Shown: positions 32,213 through 44,467, numbered from the stretch's first letter. The stretch is DNA of 64,000 nucleotides from Flammulina velutipes (GCA_011800155.1 CM022374.1:1426001-1490000); one strand, 5' to 3'. A program made the numbers and translations. Notes: generated by a model not told the origin, from the sequence alone.

Positions 32213-33847
32213 TCACGTCAAGACTTCATACGGAAGCCAGCTGTATCCCCAGTGGACAGCGAACACAAACCCGTATGTTTCCTCCAGCCCTTTCAATTTT
32301 CGTAACACCATGTTCTCAGAGCATTCCGAGAATGGCGAATATGGGGCGCACAAAATAAGTTTTTGCAGCCGCGCCACGTCCCCAGATCTAGAATCCCCAA
32401 GTCGCGACTCGACCATCGTCACCAACTCATTGTCTACAAATGCACGTGCATGCTGCATCGTCCTGCTAGGCCAAATGTATCCCGTGTACGCCTCGTCGCG
32501 AAGATAAAGAACCTCTAGATTCGGCACGTAGCAGGCCATATCTCCACCATTCGTGAGCGCACGGTACAGGGACCAAGCTACGAGGCCAGTGACATTGAGG
32601 GACAAGACCCTCAGACGAGATCCACAATTTTGAAGGACAGGATGAAGAGTGGGCCATGGGGCCACAAAATTCAAAAAGAATGTGTCCAGCTTGTGTGTCG
32701 AAATGAATTCCTCCAATCCGACCATCAAGTCGACTCGTATATAGGGCATGAGCAACATGCTGAGGCAGAAAGTTTGTAAATTCGGGGAGTGAATTTGGGT
32801 GAGGCAGGGCTTGTCTGTGTATAGGGAGAGATATCGCAGTGAGGGGAAAAATAAACGTGCGTCCTCTGGAAGAAGCGTCGATGACTTTGGGCGGAACGAA
32901 ATGTGAGCGTCTTCGAGATTGATGGCTGATTGACATAGCAAACGGAAATCGTCGTAGGAAAAGATGTCTCCTTTGAATGTGCGAATTTGAGACCATGGAG
33001 GAGGGAAAAGGGAAAAGGCTAGACCGAATAGATGGAATTCGACGAGCTGTGGCGCATGCCTAAACAGAGGATCTCGAGGAGGTACTTCCAGGGATGAGTC
33101 CGTATCATCCACGGAAATAAGAGCATCATCAGGTGGGATATGGCTATTGATATAAAGCACTTTGAGCATAGGCATATCCATTGCGGCGATTTGCTGGAGC
33201 TCCTCTGGGTGAAGGAGGCTGTGACATTCCAAAGAGGATAGATGCGAGGCGTGCGGATATAGATGAGGGAAGAGGCAGCAGTCGTCCAATGAGACGTACA
33301 ATGGATACGCGCCAGACCACATTAAAACGTGCTGGAGAGCGGCTTCGCGTCCTGGCGACAACGGCGTGTCATTTATGAGAACGCGGGACCATAGTTTGGG
33401 AAAGGATAGCGCAATGGACCTCCACCGATGGCCCACATGAGCAATGACCCAAGGCGCACTATTCTGAGTGTCGAGCGAGTCGAACTTTGAGTTTGGCTCG
33501 TCTGCGACCAAACAAAAGATCTCGCCAAGGATTTCGATAGGTAGGACGTCGGTGGTTGCCCTTCGACAGCGCCGTTCGAATTCTTCCTCCTCCAGTTCTT
33601 CCAATGATAACCGAGTAATTTTGGCGACAATGAGTTCTTGTTTTTGTAAAGCCCGACCAATGCGACGCTGGACTTTTCTTCGTGAACGTTGCAGTTTCAA
33701 CAATCGCGAACCATGCCGTTTCAGTTGGCTCTGTATGGCTCTCCTGAGGCGCCGTATCTCGTCGTATCGCGACAAAAGGCTGGCGTTTAGTCGAGTCATT
33801 CGTGAGAACAGTTTGTTAAGTTCATGTTGTATTCCAGCCAACTGATC
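32213..33847 (-). CDS. F-box/LRR protein, copy B
   Basis: Probable substrate receptor of an SCF ubiquitin ligase. The main exon starts at 33847, after the CAG acceptor 33848-33850, with DQLAGIQHELNKLFSRM. A basic helix (RRKVQRRIGRALQKQ) follows, then the F-box, seen as VLPIEILGEIFCLV and APWVIAHVGHRWRSIALSFP. About 400 residues of leucine-rich, irregular repeats follow (FPSLRYLSLYTDKPC, VPNLEVLYLRD). The end VFAVHWGYSWLPYEVL is a variant of the family's terminal motif. The first exon is uncertain: the ATG at 33933-33935 followed directly by GTGAGG is a candidate, which would make it a one-codon exon. It is the intact relative of pseudogene A and more distant from the 44-60 kb group. Confidence 0.78.
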   Translation of the reverse strand, partial: DQLAGIQHELNKLFSRMTRLNASLLSRYDEIRRLRRAIQSQLKRHGSRLLKLQRSRRKVQRRIGRALQKQELIVAKITRLSLEELEEEEFERRCRRATTDVLPIEILGEIFCLVADEPNSKFDSLDTQNSAPWVIAHVGHRWRSIALSFPKLWSRVLINDTPLSPGREAALQHVLMWSGAYPLYVSLDDCCLFPHLYPHASHLSSLECHSLLHPEELQQIAAMDMPMLKVLYINSHIPPDDALISVDDTDSSLEVPPRDPLFRHAPQLVEFHLFGLAFSLFPPPWSQIRTFKGDIFSYDDFRLLCQSAINLEDAHISFRPKSSTLLPEDARLFFPSLRYLSLYTDKPCLTQIHSPNLQTFCLSMLLMPYIRVDLMVGLEEFISTHKLDTFFLNFVAPWPTLHPVLQNCGSRLRVLSLNVTGLVAWSLYRALTNGGDMACYVPNLEVLYLRDEAYTGYIWPSRTMQHARAFVDNELVTMVESRLGDSRSGDVARLQKLILCAPYSPFSECSENMVLRKLKGLEETYGFVFAVHWGYSWLPYEVLT

Positions 33848-34211
33848 CTGTAGGGATATACGACGGGAGGAATAGTCCTGGTTTTCGGATCGCTTAGATC
33901 GTTGGAAGATATGTTCTTGGACGATGCCTCACCATGGTTGAAAAGAAAGAGATGTCTACCACAGCGGCCCGATTATCCGACATCTACGCCACCCGAATGA
34001 AAGCTGTGGGAGATTATTTTGTGCCTTCAATAGTTGAAGAGATGCCTCGGTTACTAATTATTCTGAATACGTGCTCAGTGCAGACGCCTCATATTCCCTC
34101 AATCTTGAAATCCCACCTGAAAGAGTCCTTGAGAAAGACGCGCTTAGGGGTTATCGATACTAACCCCTGACGATCATTTTCAACTCTTGCTTTCATACCG
34201 CCACCACTACG

Positions 34212-34933
34212 ATGGCTTCCAGTTCAAAGGCAACCACAGAGATCCTGACGGTAGGGCTGATTGCCTTCGCTGCGTAGGGCGATGGACTAATTCAACGGTC
34301 AACGTAGGAAGAGTCAGAGGATTCTGAAGTTGAAGTGCGTCTCTGCATCGCGTAATCCTCCACCGTGTTTCCAATGAAAGAAATAGAACCTTACCCTTAT
34401 ATTGACCCAAAAGGTGAGTATCTGGCTCTGTTGAACTTGGAGCATAGTCTAATATGCTCGCGCGCTGTAGGGTCGAGAGTCTGAAGAGGAAGATTCTGAC
34501 GTTGATCCCGACTTTGAATATGAATCCCCTTCTGGGACTGATTGGTCGTCAGAATCGGAATCAGATTCGGAGGAGGAGGAGGAAGAGGGTGGGAACGATG
34601 ATGATTGGGAGACTATCGATGATGAGGAGTCCGAGAAAGTTCAGGTCGATGATAAGAAGAAGGAGAAAGCGCGGGACGGTGTAAGGAAAGCGGCGGTGAG
34701 CAACAAGACCTTGTGACGAGATAAGTGTCTTACTCAACTTTTCGTTGTAGGAAGCAAGCGGGTCGGATTCAGACGAGCCCAATCTGACGTTGAGGTTGTT
34801 GGAAGTCACTGCACCACACTCGCCGGACGAAACAGATGACAGTGACTATAACCCTGACGAACATAGTACCGACAGCGGCACTGTTGATGATTCAGATGAT
34901 AGTGAGGATGAAGGCGAAGATGAAGAAGACTAA
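34212..34933 (+). CDS. Small highly acidic, disordered protein
   Basis: Function not recognised. Exons join MASSSKATTEILT, EESEDSEVE, EIEPYPYIDPK and a long acidic stretch (DSDVDPDFEYESP, ESDSEEEEEEGG, DDSEDEGEDEED). The stop is 34931-34933, and there are four introns. One basic stretch (DDKKKEKARDGVRKAA) breaks the acidity. The composition recalls nuclear acidic proteins such as histone chaperones or ribosome-biogenesis factors, but no motif identifies a family. The 278 bp between it and gene B hold one unsupported open frame (33,934-34,170). Confidence 0.6.
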
Positions 34934-35193
34934 GACTAAGATGTAGATGGAGGTGTACTTATCTTCGCCTGCAGGCTGCAGATTCGCTCGGAGTAAGTTA
35001 GGCAGCAGCCATATATCCCGTACTCGCTACACCTTGCGGTGGGTCAATAATAGTAAAATAACTCTGGAACCAAGGGTCTTTCGCTTCAGATTATTGGAAG
35101 AAGTACATTGGCATTTGCGCCTCATTTCTTTACAGCATTTACTGACAGTTATAGTACACAACGGTAGAAACACATCATTTTTACTTCCAGCAC

Positions 35194-36127
35194 CTACGCG
35201 TATTTCTTTAGTATGAGGGTGTAAAGCGAAAGCGATTTCGGTACGTACAAGACTTCATAGTTATCTTGGAAAGCATGTTCAGCGCCACCAAAGGAAACAT
35301 TGCAACCACCCCTGTAAACAGGTAAGTTGCGATATATGAAAAGCGAGAACCACGTACAGATGGGAGCCGGCTTTACCAGGGACGCGGAGTCCATTTACAT
35401 TAGCGATGGCGTGGAAGAGTGGTGCGCCACTCTCCTCGTATCCACCTTCGACGAGACGTCGACCAGGCGGCAGCTGGCCATACGACGCCCTAACAAACTC
35501 CATAGTAGAAGGATCAAATGGCAACAGGTCGAAGCGCCCAGTGTGGCCCAATTCCTGGCCACCGAAAGCGACGAGGCAAGGGGGGGAGAGGTGCGGGCCA
35601 ATCTTGCATGGCTGGACGGACTTGTCGAAGAGCGCTGAGCCTATGTAGACGGGCGATCCGTCGAGATCGTGGCAGGGGGCTGTGCCAATGAGGTGCTGTT
35701 CTGGGAACGGCGAGGTTGGCTGCATGGGAATGCGGAATCCCGATGCGGGGGGAGCCTGTTGGTTGCCGGCGGGAGATGGGGCGTGGGGGTGCACCATGGA
35801 TGGAACGGCAGGCATTACTCGGTGCGCTGGCACGCTCAAGTCAGCCTGATGCCCGGCGCTGGGGAACGAAGGGGCGCCACCATAGCCGTAGTCCGATTCC
35901 TTGTGGCCTTTGTCCTTGTCCTTTTTATCCTTATCTTTCTTATCCTTGTCTTTATCCTTCTTGTCCTTGTCCTTCTTGTCCTTCTTCTCGCCTTTATCCT
36001 TCTTGTCACCTTTATCTTTCTTCTCCTTCTTATCCTTGGATTTCTTATCCTTCTTCACTTTACCATACTCGCTGCCAGAGTCGCTGCCGCCAGAATCGTC
36101 GGAAGAGTCGTAGTCGTGGGGAGACAT
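35194..36127 (-). CDS. DM9 (DUF3421) domain protein with Lys/Asp-rich linker
   Basis: The start MSPHDYDSSDDSGGSDSGSE is followed by about 60 residues of alternating K and D (repeated KKDK units), then a Pro-rich linker. The C-terminal 150 residues form DM9 repeats: LDGSPVYIGSALFDKSVQP, CLVAFGGQELGHTG, SGAPLFHAIANVNGLRVPGK, and after an intron near 35,290-35,360 GGCNVSFGGAEHAFQDNYEV. The stop is 35194-35196. DM9 domains bind mannose-type glycans in some animals; the fungal role is unknown. There is no signal peptide, so it is cytosolic unless secreted unconventionally. The DNA of the linker is a run of short repeats around TCCTTGTCCTTCTT. Confidence 0.75.
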
Positions 36128-36576
36128 GGTGGTTAACGTGTGATGGGTCACGATGCAAGTTTAAATGCCAAAGCAGTGCAGCACAGCTCTCGGTCGGTCT
36201 TCACAAGTGCGCGCGCTGATGAATACTGGCTGCTGCGGATCCATAGAGTGCATACATAGCCTTTCAACGGTGCGCCTTGCCTGTAGATCCTGGAGGTTGG
36301 AGGACATGGAAGAAAGGTTAGTCGGACCGCTTTGCCGGTCATTCAAGCGAAGTTGTAAGTACGTCCTTTACTAAAGCGCTCGCATGGTCCCCTTCAAGGG
36401 TATAAATGTATAGATAATTGCCTTAAATTGTCATGTCAAATCAACGAATTCAGAGTCAAAGAGTACATCTTATCCAGCATGTGTGGCGCAGGTAATAGGG
36501 CACATAAATAAGCATCCATTAATCAAGTTAATACCCTAAAGATAAACTACAAAGCTAGGATACATATTTCGCTATG
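36128..36576. other. Spacer between DM9 and exchanger genes
   Basis: About 450 bp, holding the DM9 promoter and the 3' end of the exchanger gene. Only short overlapping open frames, with no motif. Confidence 0.4.
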
Positions 36577-39106
36577 TTAATTCAACTCCACAACGACATT
36601 AATGGCCATAATAACCACATAAGAACATAGCAAGAATATCCCCCATGCTCTTGACAAGTGATAATTGTTCCACGGAACAACCACCAGCGTTGTCAGCAGT
36701 AGTACAAGCAGGCCGATCGTACTGACGAACAGTGTCGTCCCAAAATGCAGCGTGTATGGCTCTGAGGTTTGGGATGTAATGTATGAACCGGATATACCGA
36801 CGCCAAGCAGGATATTTAGCATGGGACCGCCAAAGCAGGCTGAGAAGCCCATGATTGGAGCAAAGACCTAGTCCACCATTAGCTCATGGCAGACAAGAAA
36901 AACAGAACACGTACAGCAACACTCATGTTGGCCACCAAATCTGCGAGGGAATTGCCAACGGCGAAAATTGTCAGACCGATAATGGCATCAGACAGTCCGA
37001 AAACGAAGCCAAAGGTCTTGAATGGGATGTCAGTTCCACATCTCGTGGCACTGGGAGAGAGATAGGCTAACCTGGAGCACATTGACGACTTCGTCCGCGA
37101 TAGCCATGATCCATACTATCGCCACGAAAAAGCCCATGAAGCAGCGCGCCATCCTAAAGGTAGGATGGTCGCCCTTTTTCCGGTCGGCAAACACTGATAC
37201 CAGAACGGCCGCGGCGATCCCGGCTATCGAGCTCGCCAGCAAGAGCCATATATGGTGTGAAGTCCCGCCTTTTTACCATCAGCGTAGAACTATAACACCA
37301 CAACTAGACAACTCACGGAAAAGCACACCAACACAGAACAACGGTCCCAAGACGCACTGCGCAGCCGTCAACCACTTGTTGAACCCGACGCCATGGAACT
37401 CTTCGTTCACTATATCCTCCGCAATAAGAGCCCTCTCTTCGCCTTCCTCCTCGAAATCAATGAGATTATGAGTATCCTTCGGTTTCTCGTGCGACGAATG
37501 GTCATGATCATACGCTGTCACCACCACAGGCAGCGTCAACGTCAGAAGCATGATAGCAGGAGCAGCGAACAAGGACGCAATCTGACCCAAGATGCTCTGC
37601 CGGCGAAAGTGATGCAGAGACGGGAATAGCGTATGGAAGACTTCACCAAGAATAACCATGGCCTTGTGACGCGGGGGTAGCTGAACATACGTTGAATCGG
37701 TGTCATCGGTGTCAGATAGTGTGCGCGTGAATGAGGGAATAGATTGTGACAAGTCTTCGGTGTAGGAGCTCTCGTGCAGATGCATCGTCTCTGGTTCATC
37801 GTTGGCTGGTGTGATGATGAGCTGAGGTGGAGTGCGGTCGTTGAGCGGGACGCTCAATGTGGCATCCCAAGGATCGATTTCGCGACTGGGGGTCCGGGTT
37901 CGCGTTAGGGAGTGGTGCGAGTGATAGTGTCCTCCTGCATACGGCGTGTGCAGACTGGTGATACTATCCATCATGTTGGCCGATATGTCTGGAGCATCCT
38001 GCCGAAGAGACTCTACAACATGGCGAAACTCAAGTGCTCCAACCAGTGAGAAGGAGGGCATGTGACTGTGTCTGTACGATGATGTAGGAGATGGCGTCCG
38101 TGATCGTGGGCGTGGAGGCAGTGTCGTCGTCTGTATCCGCAGTGGCCCAGGATTGGAAAGAGCTCTGGTTCGTGGTGACGGGGAGGGAGGCAGGAGAGGC
38201 CCGGAGGGGTCGTCTCTGTACGGTTCATCGTCCGCGTATTGTGCCCTTTCGAGATTTTCGATCTGCTGTCGCTTCCTGCGTCGCCTGCCCCACCATGATC
38301 CTACGACAACGAATGCCACGTAGAAGACGTATAGCACAACCATGAGCGCCGCCTCCCATGGTCGTATGTGGCCGTCGGAAAGAATGTAGAGAAGAAGACC
38401 CACAGCCACGGTAAAGAACCCAACGTCACGTAAGAAAGGTCCACGGTTCACCTCGAACGGTCGGATAATGCACATGGAGCCCACAACGCATGAGACGATG
38501 AAGGTTGCTGCGCCCAACAGTTCTCCGATAGCCAGACTACCAGAGTTGGCCCGCATAGCGGAAAACGTGGAAAAGACATCCGGACTGCCGTTTCCGAACG
38601 CCAGAAAGGTGACTCCGGCGACATTCTCGTCCAGCCCGAGGATGGTCGCTATCGTTGCGAGATTGGGCGTGAAAAAGTCGGATGCGCTGATTCCAAGCGT
38701 CGAGAACAGAAAGATGAGCCATATTATTAGGCCTGCGAAGACGACGGGGCGGACGGATGGCTGCGTGCAAAAGTAGTTCTTGAGGTAGGGAATTGAGAGA
38801 AACGTCTCTGGCGCAGGACAGACGGTCTCTACATGGCTGCACTGCAGGTCGACGGGAACGGCGATCGGTCGGCACTGCTATCGTTGTTAGCACGCTCTTC
38901 CCAATGACAGGCATGGAACGCACCTCTTCAGCGTGGTGCGACTGTATCGAACCATTCAAAAGTTCATAGGATATCCGCTTGACCAGACTCTGTTCGCCGT
39001 GCAAAAGAGACACAGTGTTCGGCTGGATATGGCCGTAGCGGCTCTTGGCGAAGAGAACAGCGTTTACGGTTAGAAAAACCGCAAAGAACAGTCGCGGCGA
39101 CAGCAT
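36577..39106 (-). CDS. Na+/Ca2+ exchanger-family transporter (NCLX/YDL206W-like)
   Basis: An integral membrane cation/Ca2+ exchanger with two halves of transmembrane helices around a large cytosolic loop. The N-terminus MLSPRLFFAVFLTVNAVLFA is a signal anchor, followed by a lumenal segment with cysteines. The alpha-1 repeat carries FLAFGNGSPDVFSTFSA and GELLGAATFIVSCVVGS. The loop (about 300 residues) is Ser/Pro/Arg-rich. The second half has the alpha-2 repeat (GLTIFAVGNSLADLVANMSV, GFSACFGGPMLNILLGVG) and ends VVIMAINVVVELN. The GNGSPD and GNSLAD acidic residues that coordinate the ion are both present. The start ATG is at 39106. It most likely acts in the vacuolar, endomembrane or mitochondrial membrane; targeting cannot be settled here. 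Confidence 0.85.
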
Positions 39107-39333
39107 GGTCACTGGGCAAGAGGCAAAGCGCGCATGAACAGCGTGCGCTCAATGAAGTCACTAATCAAGGAGGTAATGGCTGTGCCGGCAACGGCATCCT
39201 CGCAGTAAAGATATATCAAGTACAAGTAAATAAAGGACTGCTATACGTCTGAGCTAATTCGTGGGGGATACATGTGCTTCGTGCTAGTCGTGCCCTACCT
39301 CGCATTGAGCATACAACAACACCTATAACTCAG

Positions 39334-41316
39334 TCAGCTTACCTCAATATCCAACTGAATATCTTCATCCGGGCCAGATTCATCCCCCGTTCTGGGTATC
39401 TACAACTCGCGTCAGAACGTCAGCAACTAGACGGGTCCATATACTTACCCTCACGAGACTGATATGGCCCGGCTCAGAGAGACCTGTGGTCGTCTGCCGA
39501 TGGGCAACCTCAAATCCAGTGGATACATCCCCACTAGACGTTCCAGAAGTCTTCTTGGACCGGTCTCGCAGCGCCCGTCGCGAATTAAGTGACGCAAGTA
39601 GCGAGTTTGCCCATACTACGACACGAGATTAGATCAATGTAAACCATAGGAAGCGGACACATACGTTTGCCGATGACAAAGTCAATGGCGAAGGAATAAA
39701 ACGAATGTGGCATGGTTACAAACTAAGTAGCTGTGAATAAAGCGATTGAGAAGGTGAAGATTTGGCTTACGACGACGACTTCCACCACTGCGACTACTCT
39801 GATGTCCTTGTGAGAGCATGAAATCAGCAGACAAATGGGGGGACGTACGACGTGAGGAGACACCGGGTGATAGCGTACCCAACCAAGGTACTAATGAGAT
39901 AATTTGTGTCCTCGTAGTCTGACCTATTCTGCTCCAGCAAGACACATAGACCGACAGCGATAAATATATCGGATAGTATCGCGGTCACCCCGAACGGTAG
40001 GACGGCAACGTACTAGAAACAATAAATCAGAAAGTGAGCACTGTTTTGCTGGAAATAGGCTTACGTTCACTTCGTTGAGCCTACTGAAGGCCTTCTTGAT
40101 ATAGCTAAAGGCGTTTACTGTCAATCAGGTGGCGTAAATAAGCCTGGCGATACATACAATTGAATGACGGTTTCTGGGGTAATCATGAACATCATCAAAG
40201 GCAAAATCCAACACAGAGAATGCACGCACCTACGCCAAACACTGAGTAACGGGAGGATGATATGATCAGACGTCGGTAAAGGGAGTAAATCATGCTAAAC
40301 ATACCAAAATGCGCAACGACCATCAATAACTGAAGAAAATGATCAACTGTTTCTGTTCGGTGAAGTCAAGGGCAAGACGCACCACGACAGATGACAAGTA
40401 CCATCTATACTTTTCAGGACATACTGGTGATGATCAGGACATGGTACTGGCGATCTGGGAAACTAGACGCACGGTCATGTATCCTTTTCGTGAAAAATCT
40501 AGTTGGAATCTTAGTAAATGTATCTCTTCGGGAGTTTGAAGGGCGAACATCTGCACTAGGAAGGCTATTACCACCTGCACGGAACGTGAGAACTGTTGAT
40601 CATTTGTCGAGACTCGACTTGCATGGGTCACGTACATTGAGAAGGATGGAAGACTAGGCACGGAGATGGTCAAGGCGAGAAGAATGAGGGGCAGCTTATA
40701 TGAGCTTACGTATAGGGACCTGTAGTATAGTCGAGTTGAGCATAAGGCTAGGAGGAGGAAAATATTTCTCGTACCAAGTGCCCTCCAGCAAGAATGTAGG
40801 ATTTCCGTAGCCACTTATCTGAGACCATCAGTAGGATTCTACGGAGTTGATTGACATCCTACTAAATAGTGATGCATTGCGTGAGACACTGCGTAAGATC
40901 AGCGAATGTCGGAAGGGGCGAGGACACGGACTAACTGAATACGACATGGGTTGTGTCCAGGATCCTACGTGTCGTTTAGTTTCTAGCTCTTGTTGAGATA
41001 TAACCAGCCCGTACCATATTATAGCAACCTGGTATGCAGACTGTGAGGCGACTATGTGAAAGGGCTGAAGGACCACTCACCAGTATTTTGAGATGTTTTG
41101 CATCGTGAGGGTATGTCATGTAGTAGAAGTAAGCCTAGAAAATGTGTTAGGCACATATCGTTGAAGAGCTGGAGGCCTTGTACTTGGAGAGTGGTGATTC
41201 CATAGATGGCCATGGTGATCATGGCACCAATGAACATGGCACCTTAAGACAGTTAAAAGCTGGAGGAAATGGCAGAACTTTGGTTTACCAAAGGTATCAT
41301 TGATACTGGTATCCAT
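39334..41316 (-). CDS. DUF6534-type seven-helix membrane protein
   Basis: A basidiomycete-expanded integral membrane family of unknown function. The start MDTSINDTFG splices to AMFIGAMITMAIYGITTLQ (helix 1 with the family's YGI.T.Q motif), then AYFYYMTYPHDAKHLKIL and SAYQVAIIWYGLVIS. Later helices include VTAILSDIFIAVGLCVLLEQ and LISTLVGYAITRCLLTS. The hallmark follows (SLLASLNSRRALRDRS). The C-tail ends after PRTGDESGPDEDIQLDIE at the stop 39334-39336. At least nine introns; several borders in the middle (40,150-40,800) are approximate. It is divergent from the paraoxonase-like gene, with a 188-bp shared promoter. Confidence 0.75.
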
Positions 41317-41504
41317 TAGGGTGGTGAAGGTAGAATGAAGAGAAGGAAAGACCCCAGACCCATGAAAGTATTTGACAGGAGCGCGCGACGAATCTCCAGA
41401 AAGAATGAGTGATGGCGGATCAAATTCCGATTAGCTCCGTCGCCGAATAGTATGTCACCAAGTTCGCGAACTCGGGTGCACACCGAGTTTCCTTCCCTCC
41501 CACC

Positions 41505-42944
41505 ATGGCTTTCAGTCGCAAATTCTCTGTCTTCGTCTTCCTGACGGTGAGTTCTCAGAATTTCATTGATATCGGTATGTTCATCGGAAAACCAGAGCAT
41601 TGTGGTCTACCGGAGTCAATATACTCTGAGGAACTCGATATTCAAGACATTTCCCTTCCCAGATGGCTACTATGCCGAAGGAGATGTTTCCACGCAGTGC
41701 CAGGTAATGGCCGACGAGCTGGATGAAAGCCCCAAGTACTGCGAGGATGAAACCTTCTGGGACATTTATGACGGAAACGAGAAGCTTGACGAACGGAAGG
41801 TTGTAATTACATGCGATGCTAACCGAAAGAACTGGAATACCGTTAGTCGCATTCTGTGTCCCTCCCCATTGCATTAAGACCGCTCACCCCATAGGTCATG
41901 GGCCCACTAAACGATCCGAACCCGCTCGGCACACTTTGGGTGTATTCTCCTCATGCGAAGCTCGATGCGGAAGTAGCTGGATTTTTCGGATCCAAGAAAC
42001 CCACAACAACAGTACCAGTCAGGCCATTACCTGTCACTCTAGAAAACTATCCAGAGGGACATGATTTCCATCCACTTGGTATCAAAATATATCCCTCCTA
42101 CGGTGGAAACGTGTCCAACGTGTATGTCGTGAACCACGCGCGCCAACGTACGTTCATAGAGCACTTCACCATATCCCCTTCCGTCCCCACTGTCGCGAAG
42201 TATGTGCGGACGCTTTCGTCTCCGTACTTCGTCTCTCCCAATGCCCTGGCCCTCACATCCCCGGATTCTTTCTATGTCACCAACGATCACCTCCTCACTA
42301 GGCGTATTCCAGTAGCCGGGAACATCGTGGCTCTTGTAGAGACAATCCTCGGCCTTCCTTTGAGCTGGACCGCCCACGTCACGCTCGACCCCGACCCCGC
42401 CTCTCCATCTCCCATCCAATCGCACACCTTCGTTGCGCCCTTTATCCCGTTCTCCAACGGTATTTCAATTTCTTCCAGCGGTGAACGGGTAGCCATTGCG
42501 TCGACCAGTCTCAGCCAAATCAACTTTTACGCACGCAACGCCTCTTCAAATGCCCTCACATTCGAGCAAAGCGTCATGGTGCCCTTTGTTCCAGACAACA
42601 TCGACTTCGACGACAACGACGCGCTCATCGTAGGAGGCCACCCCCATTTCCCCACTTTGGTGAAGGTGGTGAAGGGGAAAGTCCCGTATGCGCCGAGTTG
42701 GGTGATGTCGCTTTCGTTGGGGGAAACCACGTCCGGGAACACCTTTGATTCAGAGGCGCCGGTATCCGCGAGCAGCCTAATACCTGGCTCGTCAAAGGCA
42801 GAACTCCGGACGCTCTTCCAGAGCAACGGAGCTTTCCTTTCCTCCTCTTCCACTGGGCTCCGAGATACGGAGTCGGGTAACCTTTATGTCATTGGATTAT
42901 ACGGACGATTTGCCGTGTGCAAGCCTACTGCTAAAGATATTTGA
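41505..42944 (+). CDS. Paraoxonase/arylesterase-like beta-propeller protein
   Basis: Related to the serum paraoxonase (calcium-dependent phosphotriesterase) fold. The short first exon MAFSRKFSVFVFLT may act as signal anchor. The second starts near YRSQYTLRNSIFKTFP and includes KYCEDETFWDIYDGNEKL and VITCDANRKNWNTV, the first propeller blade. The large last exon (from about 41,898) carries blades with EGHDFHPLGIKIY, VYVVNHARQRTFIEHF, SPNALALTSPDSFYVTNDH, FSNGISISSSGERVAIAS and FVPDNIDFDDNDALIVGGHP. These N/D/H positions match the usual calcium and active-site places of the family. It ends GLYGRFAVCKPTAKDI. Substrate unknown; fungal members are often lactonase-like. Confidence 0.75.
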
Positions 42945-43114
42945 TATTATGATGTACGAAAAGGCCGTTGTAACTATCAGGAAACTTGAAAGACAATTGT
43001 TAGATGTGGCGCATAATGATCACGTGCTACCGCGTGGCATGTTTGTTGACACATGGCTAGGGTGCCGAAGCGTTGAATACCCGCCCCCACGATCTCCTAA
43101 CTTTCACCATCACC

Positions 43115-44467
43115 ATGTCTTCGCCACGCCCGCCTTTGCCAGCTGCCTTTAATCCCAATGTCCTTTCTATCGGTACGTGCTCGCTGTGCTGCTCGACCTG
43201 CTCGACGATCTTGAACAGCCCGCACAGTTCATTCTGGCAGCTTTCCTGCAATAAAGTATCAGATTCTCACTTGTCAGGGAACGGATATCTTGGTGCGTGC
43301 TTGCCGAACGCCTTTTTCCGTGTATCGCTAAACGATGAATGCATAGGTCGCCAGAATGAAAATTGATACGCCCGCTGTATGAATTCGCTCCCACTTGATA
43401 TCGGCATTGCTGACACCCCATACAGTCCACCGGCCACGCCTTTATCCTTCGCCGATATGACACCGGCGCCCTCAGTGCCACGACGATGTACCGCGCAGCA
43501 TTCCCATTCGCGAGCGACGAAGAGGAAAAAGAGGAGCTGCAGTGGGTCAAGGAAAACTACGATTTGTCGGGCAACAATGGTTCTTCGCGCGACACTCAAA
43601 TTCCTCGACTCGCTGGCACATGGGTCAGCCCTACGATTGCCACTGAGCTCGGTGCGCACTACAAAGTCGGCCCGCTAGTCGTGGCGATGATCGCTGCAAC
43701 GCCCAACCCCAACGGCAATTATCGTCGGTCCAACAAGAACAGCACACCAGCGAGCAAAGTAGCAGACTCGCCTATGAAACCTGTGTCCTTCGAGAAACCA
43801 GTGTCTACGACTTCTGATTCGTGGCCGCCTCCTAAGCGCCGGAGAGCTGCAGCAACTCCTGAGCCCAAACCGTCTCCATCGCCAGCCAGATCACCTCCTC
43901 CCCGGCGCTCGCTACGTGCCACCAAGAGCCCCTCCCTCAAATCAGAAGTCAAACCCACTCGCACCCCTCGAAGGACTACTCGTCGGGAGCAGGTCGACAC
44001 GCCTGGCGGTTCAGACCAGACGGCTGTTGACGAGGACGTGGAGGGACTGGAGAATGCCATGGAATCAGATCTCCACTCGCAAGACATTGCAGAACAGAAG
44101 GAGATGATTGAGGATCTGAAGCGGGAGGCCGCTCTGAAGGCGGAGCACGATGATATTGACATGGAATCCAAGGCTAAACGCTCAAGAGACGACGACGAAC
44201 CTCTGCGTTTCCAGCCAAAGCCAAAGGAGACAGAGTCGCGTGTTATCGCTACGAACCGCCGGGTTGGCCGTTTCCACCTGGAGCCCAAGGGCAAATCGGT
44301 GGCGTGGGGTGTTGCTGCCTTTGTGTTTGGCGCTGGTGCAGTGTACGTCGAACAGTCATTCTCCGTTTGCATATTCACTCACGCGTTATGTTTTGCAGAA
44401 CGTTATTACCAAACTTCTTCTAATCGGTGTACACCCATCCCCCCTCCTTGCCGTATCATCGATTTAG
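43115..44467 (+). CDS. Bqt4-like nuclear-envelope protein with KilA-N/APSES-type domain
   Basis: Resembles fission-yeast Bqt4, which tethers telomeres to the inner nuclear membrane. It starts MSSPRPPLPAAFNPN. Short exons lead to ILRRYDTGALSATTMYRAAF, PFASDEEEKEELQWVKENYD and GTWVSPTIATELGAHYKVGP, the KilA-N/APSES-like DNA-binding fold. A basic, Pro-rich middle follows (KRRRAAATPEP, RRSLRATKSP), then an acidic coiled coil (IAEQKEMIEDLKREAALKAE). The C-terminal membrane anchor is SVAWGVAAFVFGAGA. A last intron (44341-44398) joins GAGA to NVITKLLLIGV, and the stop is 44465-44467. Exons 2-3 (43,250-43,430) are tentative. A transcription factor is less likely because of the C-terminal anchor. Confidence 0.75.

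Noticed and set aside
35669..36219. Plus-strand frames with long hydrophobic Leu/Phe/Ile/Val runs
   Set aside because: They are the antisense of the KKDK tract of the DM9 gene and only mimic membrane segments.
43719..44378. 219-codon open frame antisense to the Bqt4-like gene
   Set aside because: It mirrors the basic, Ser/Pro-rich exon of the plus-strand gene; its composition is what the opposite strand of such an exon gives, and it has no motif.
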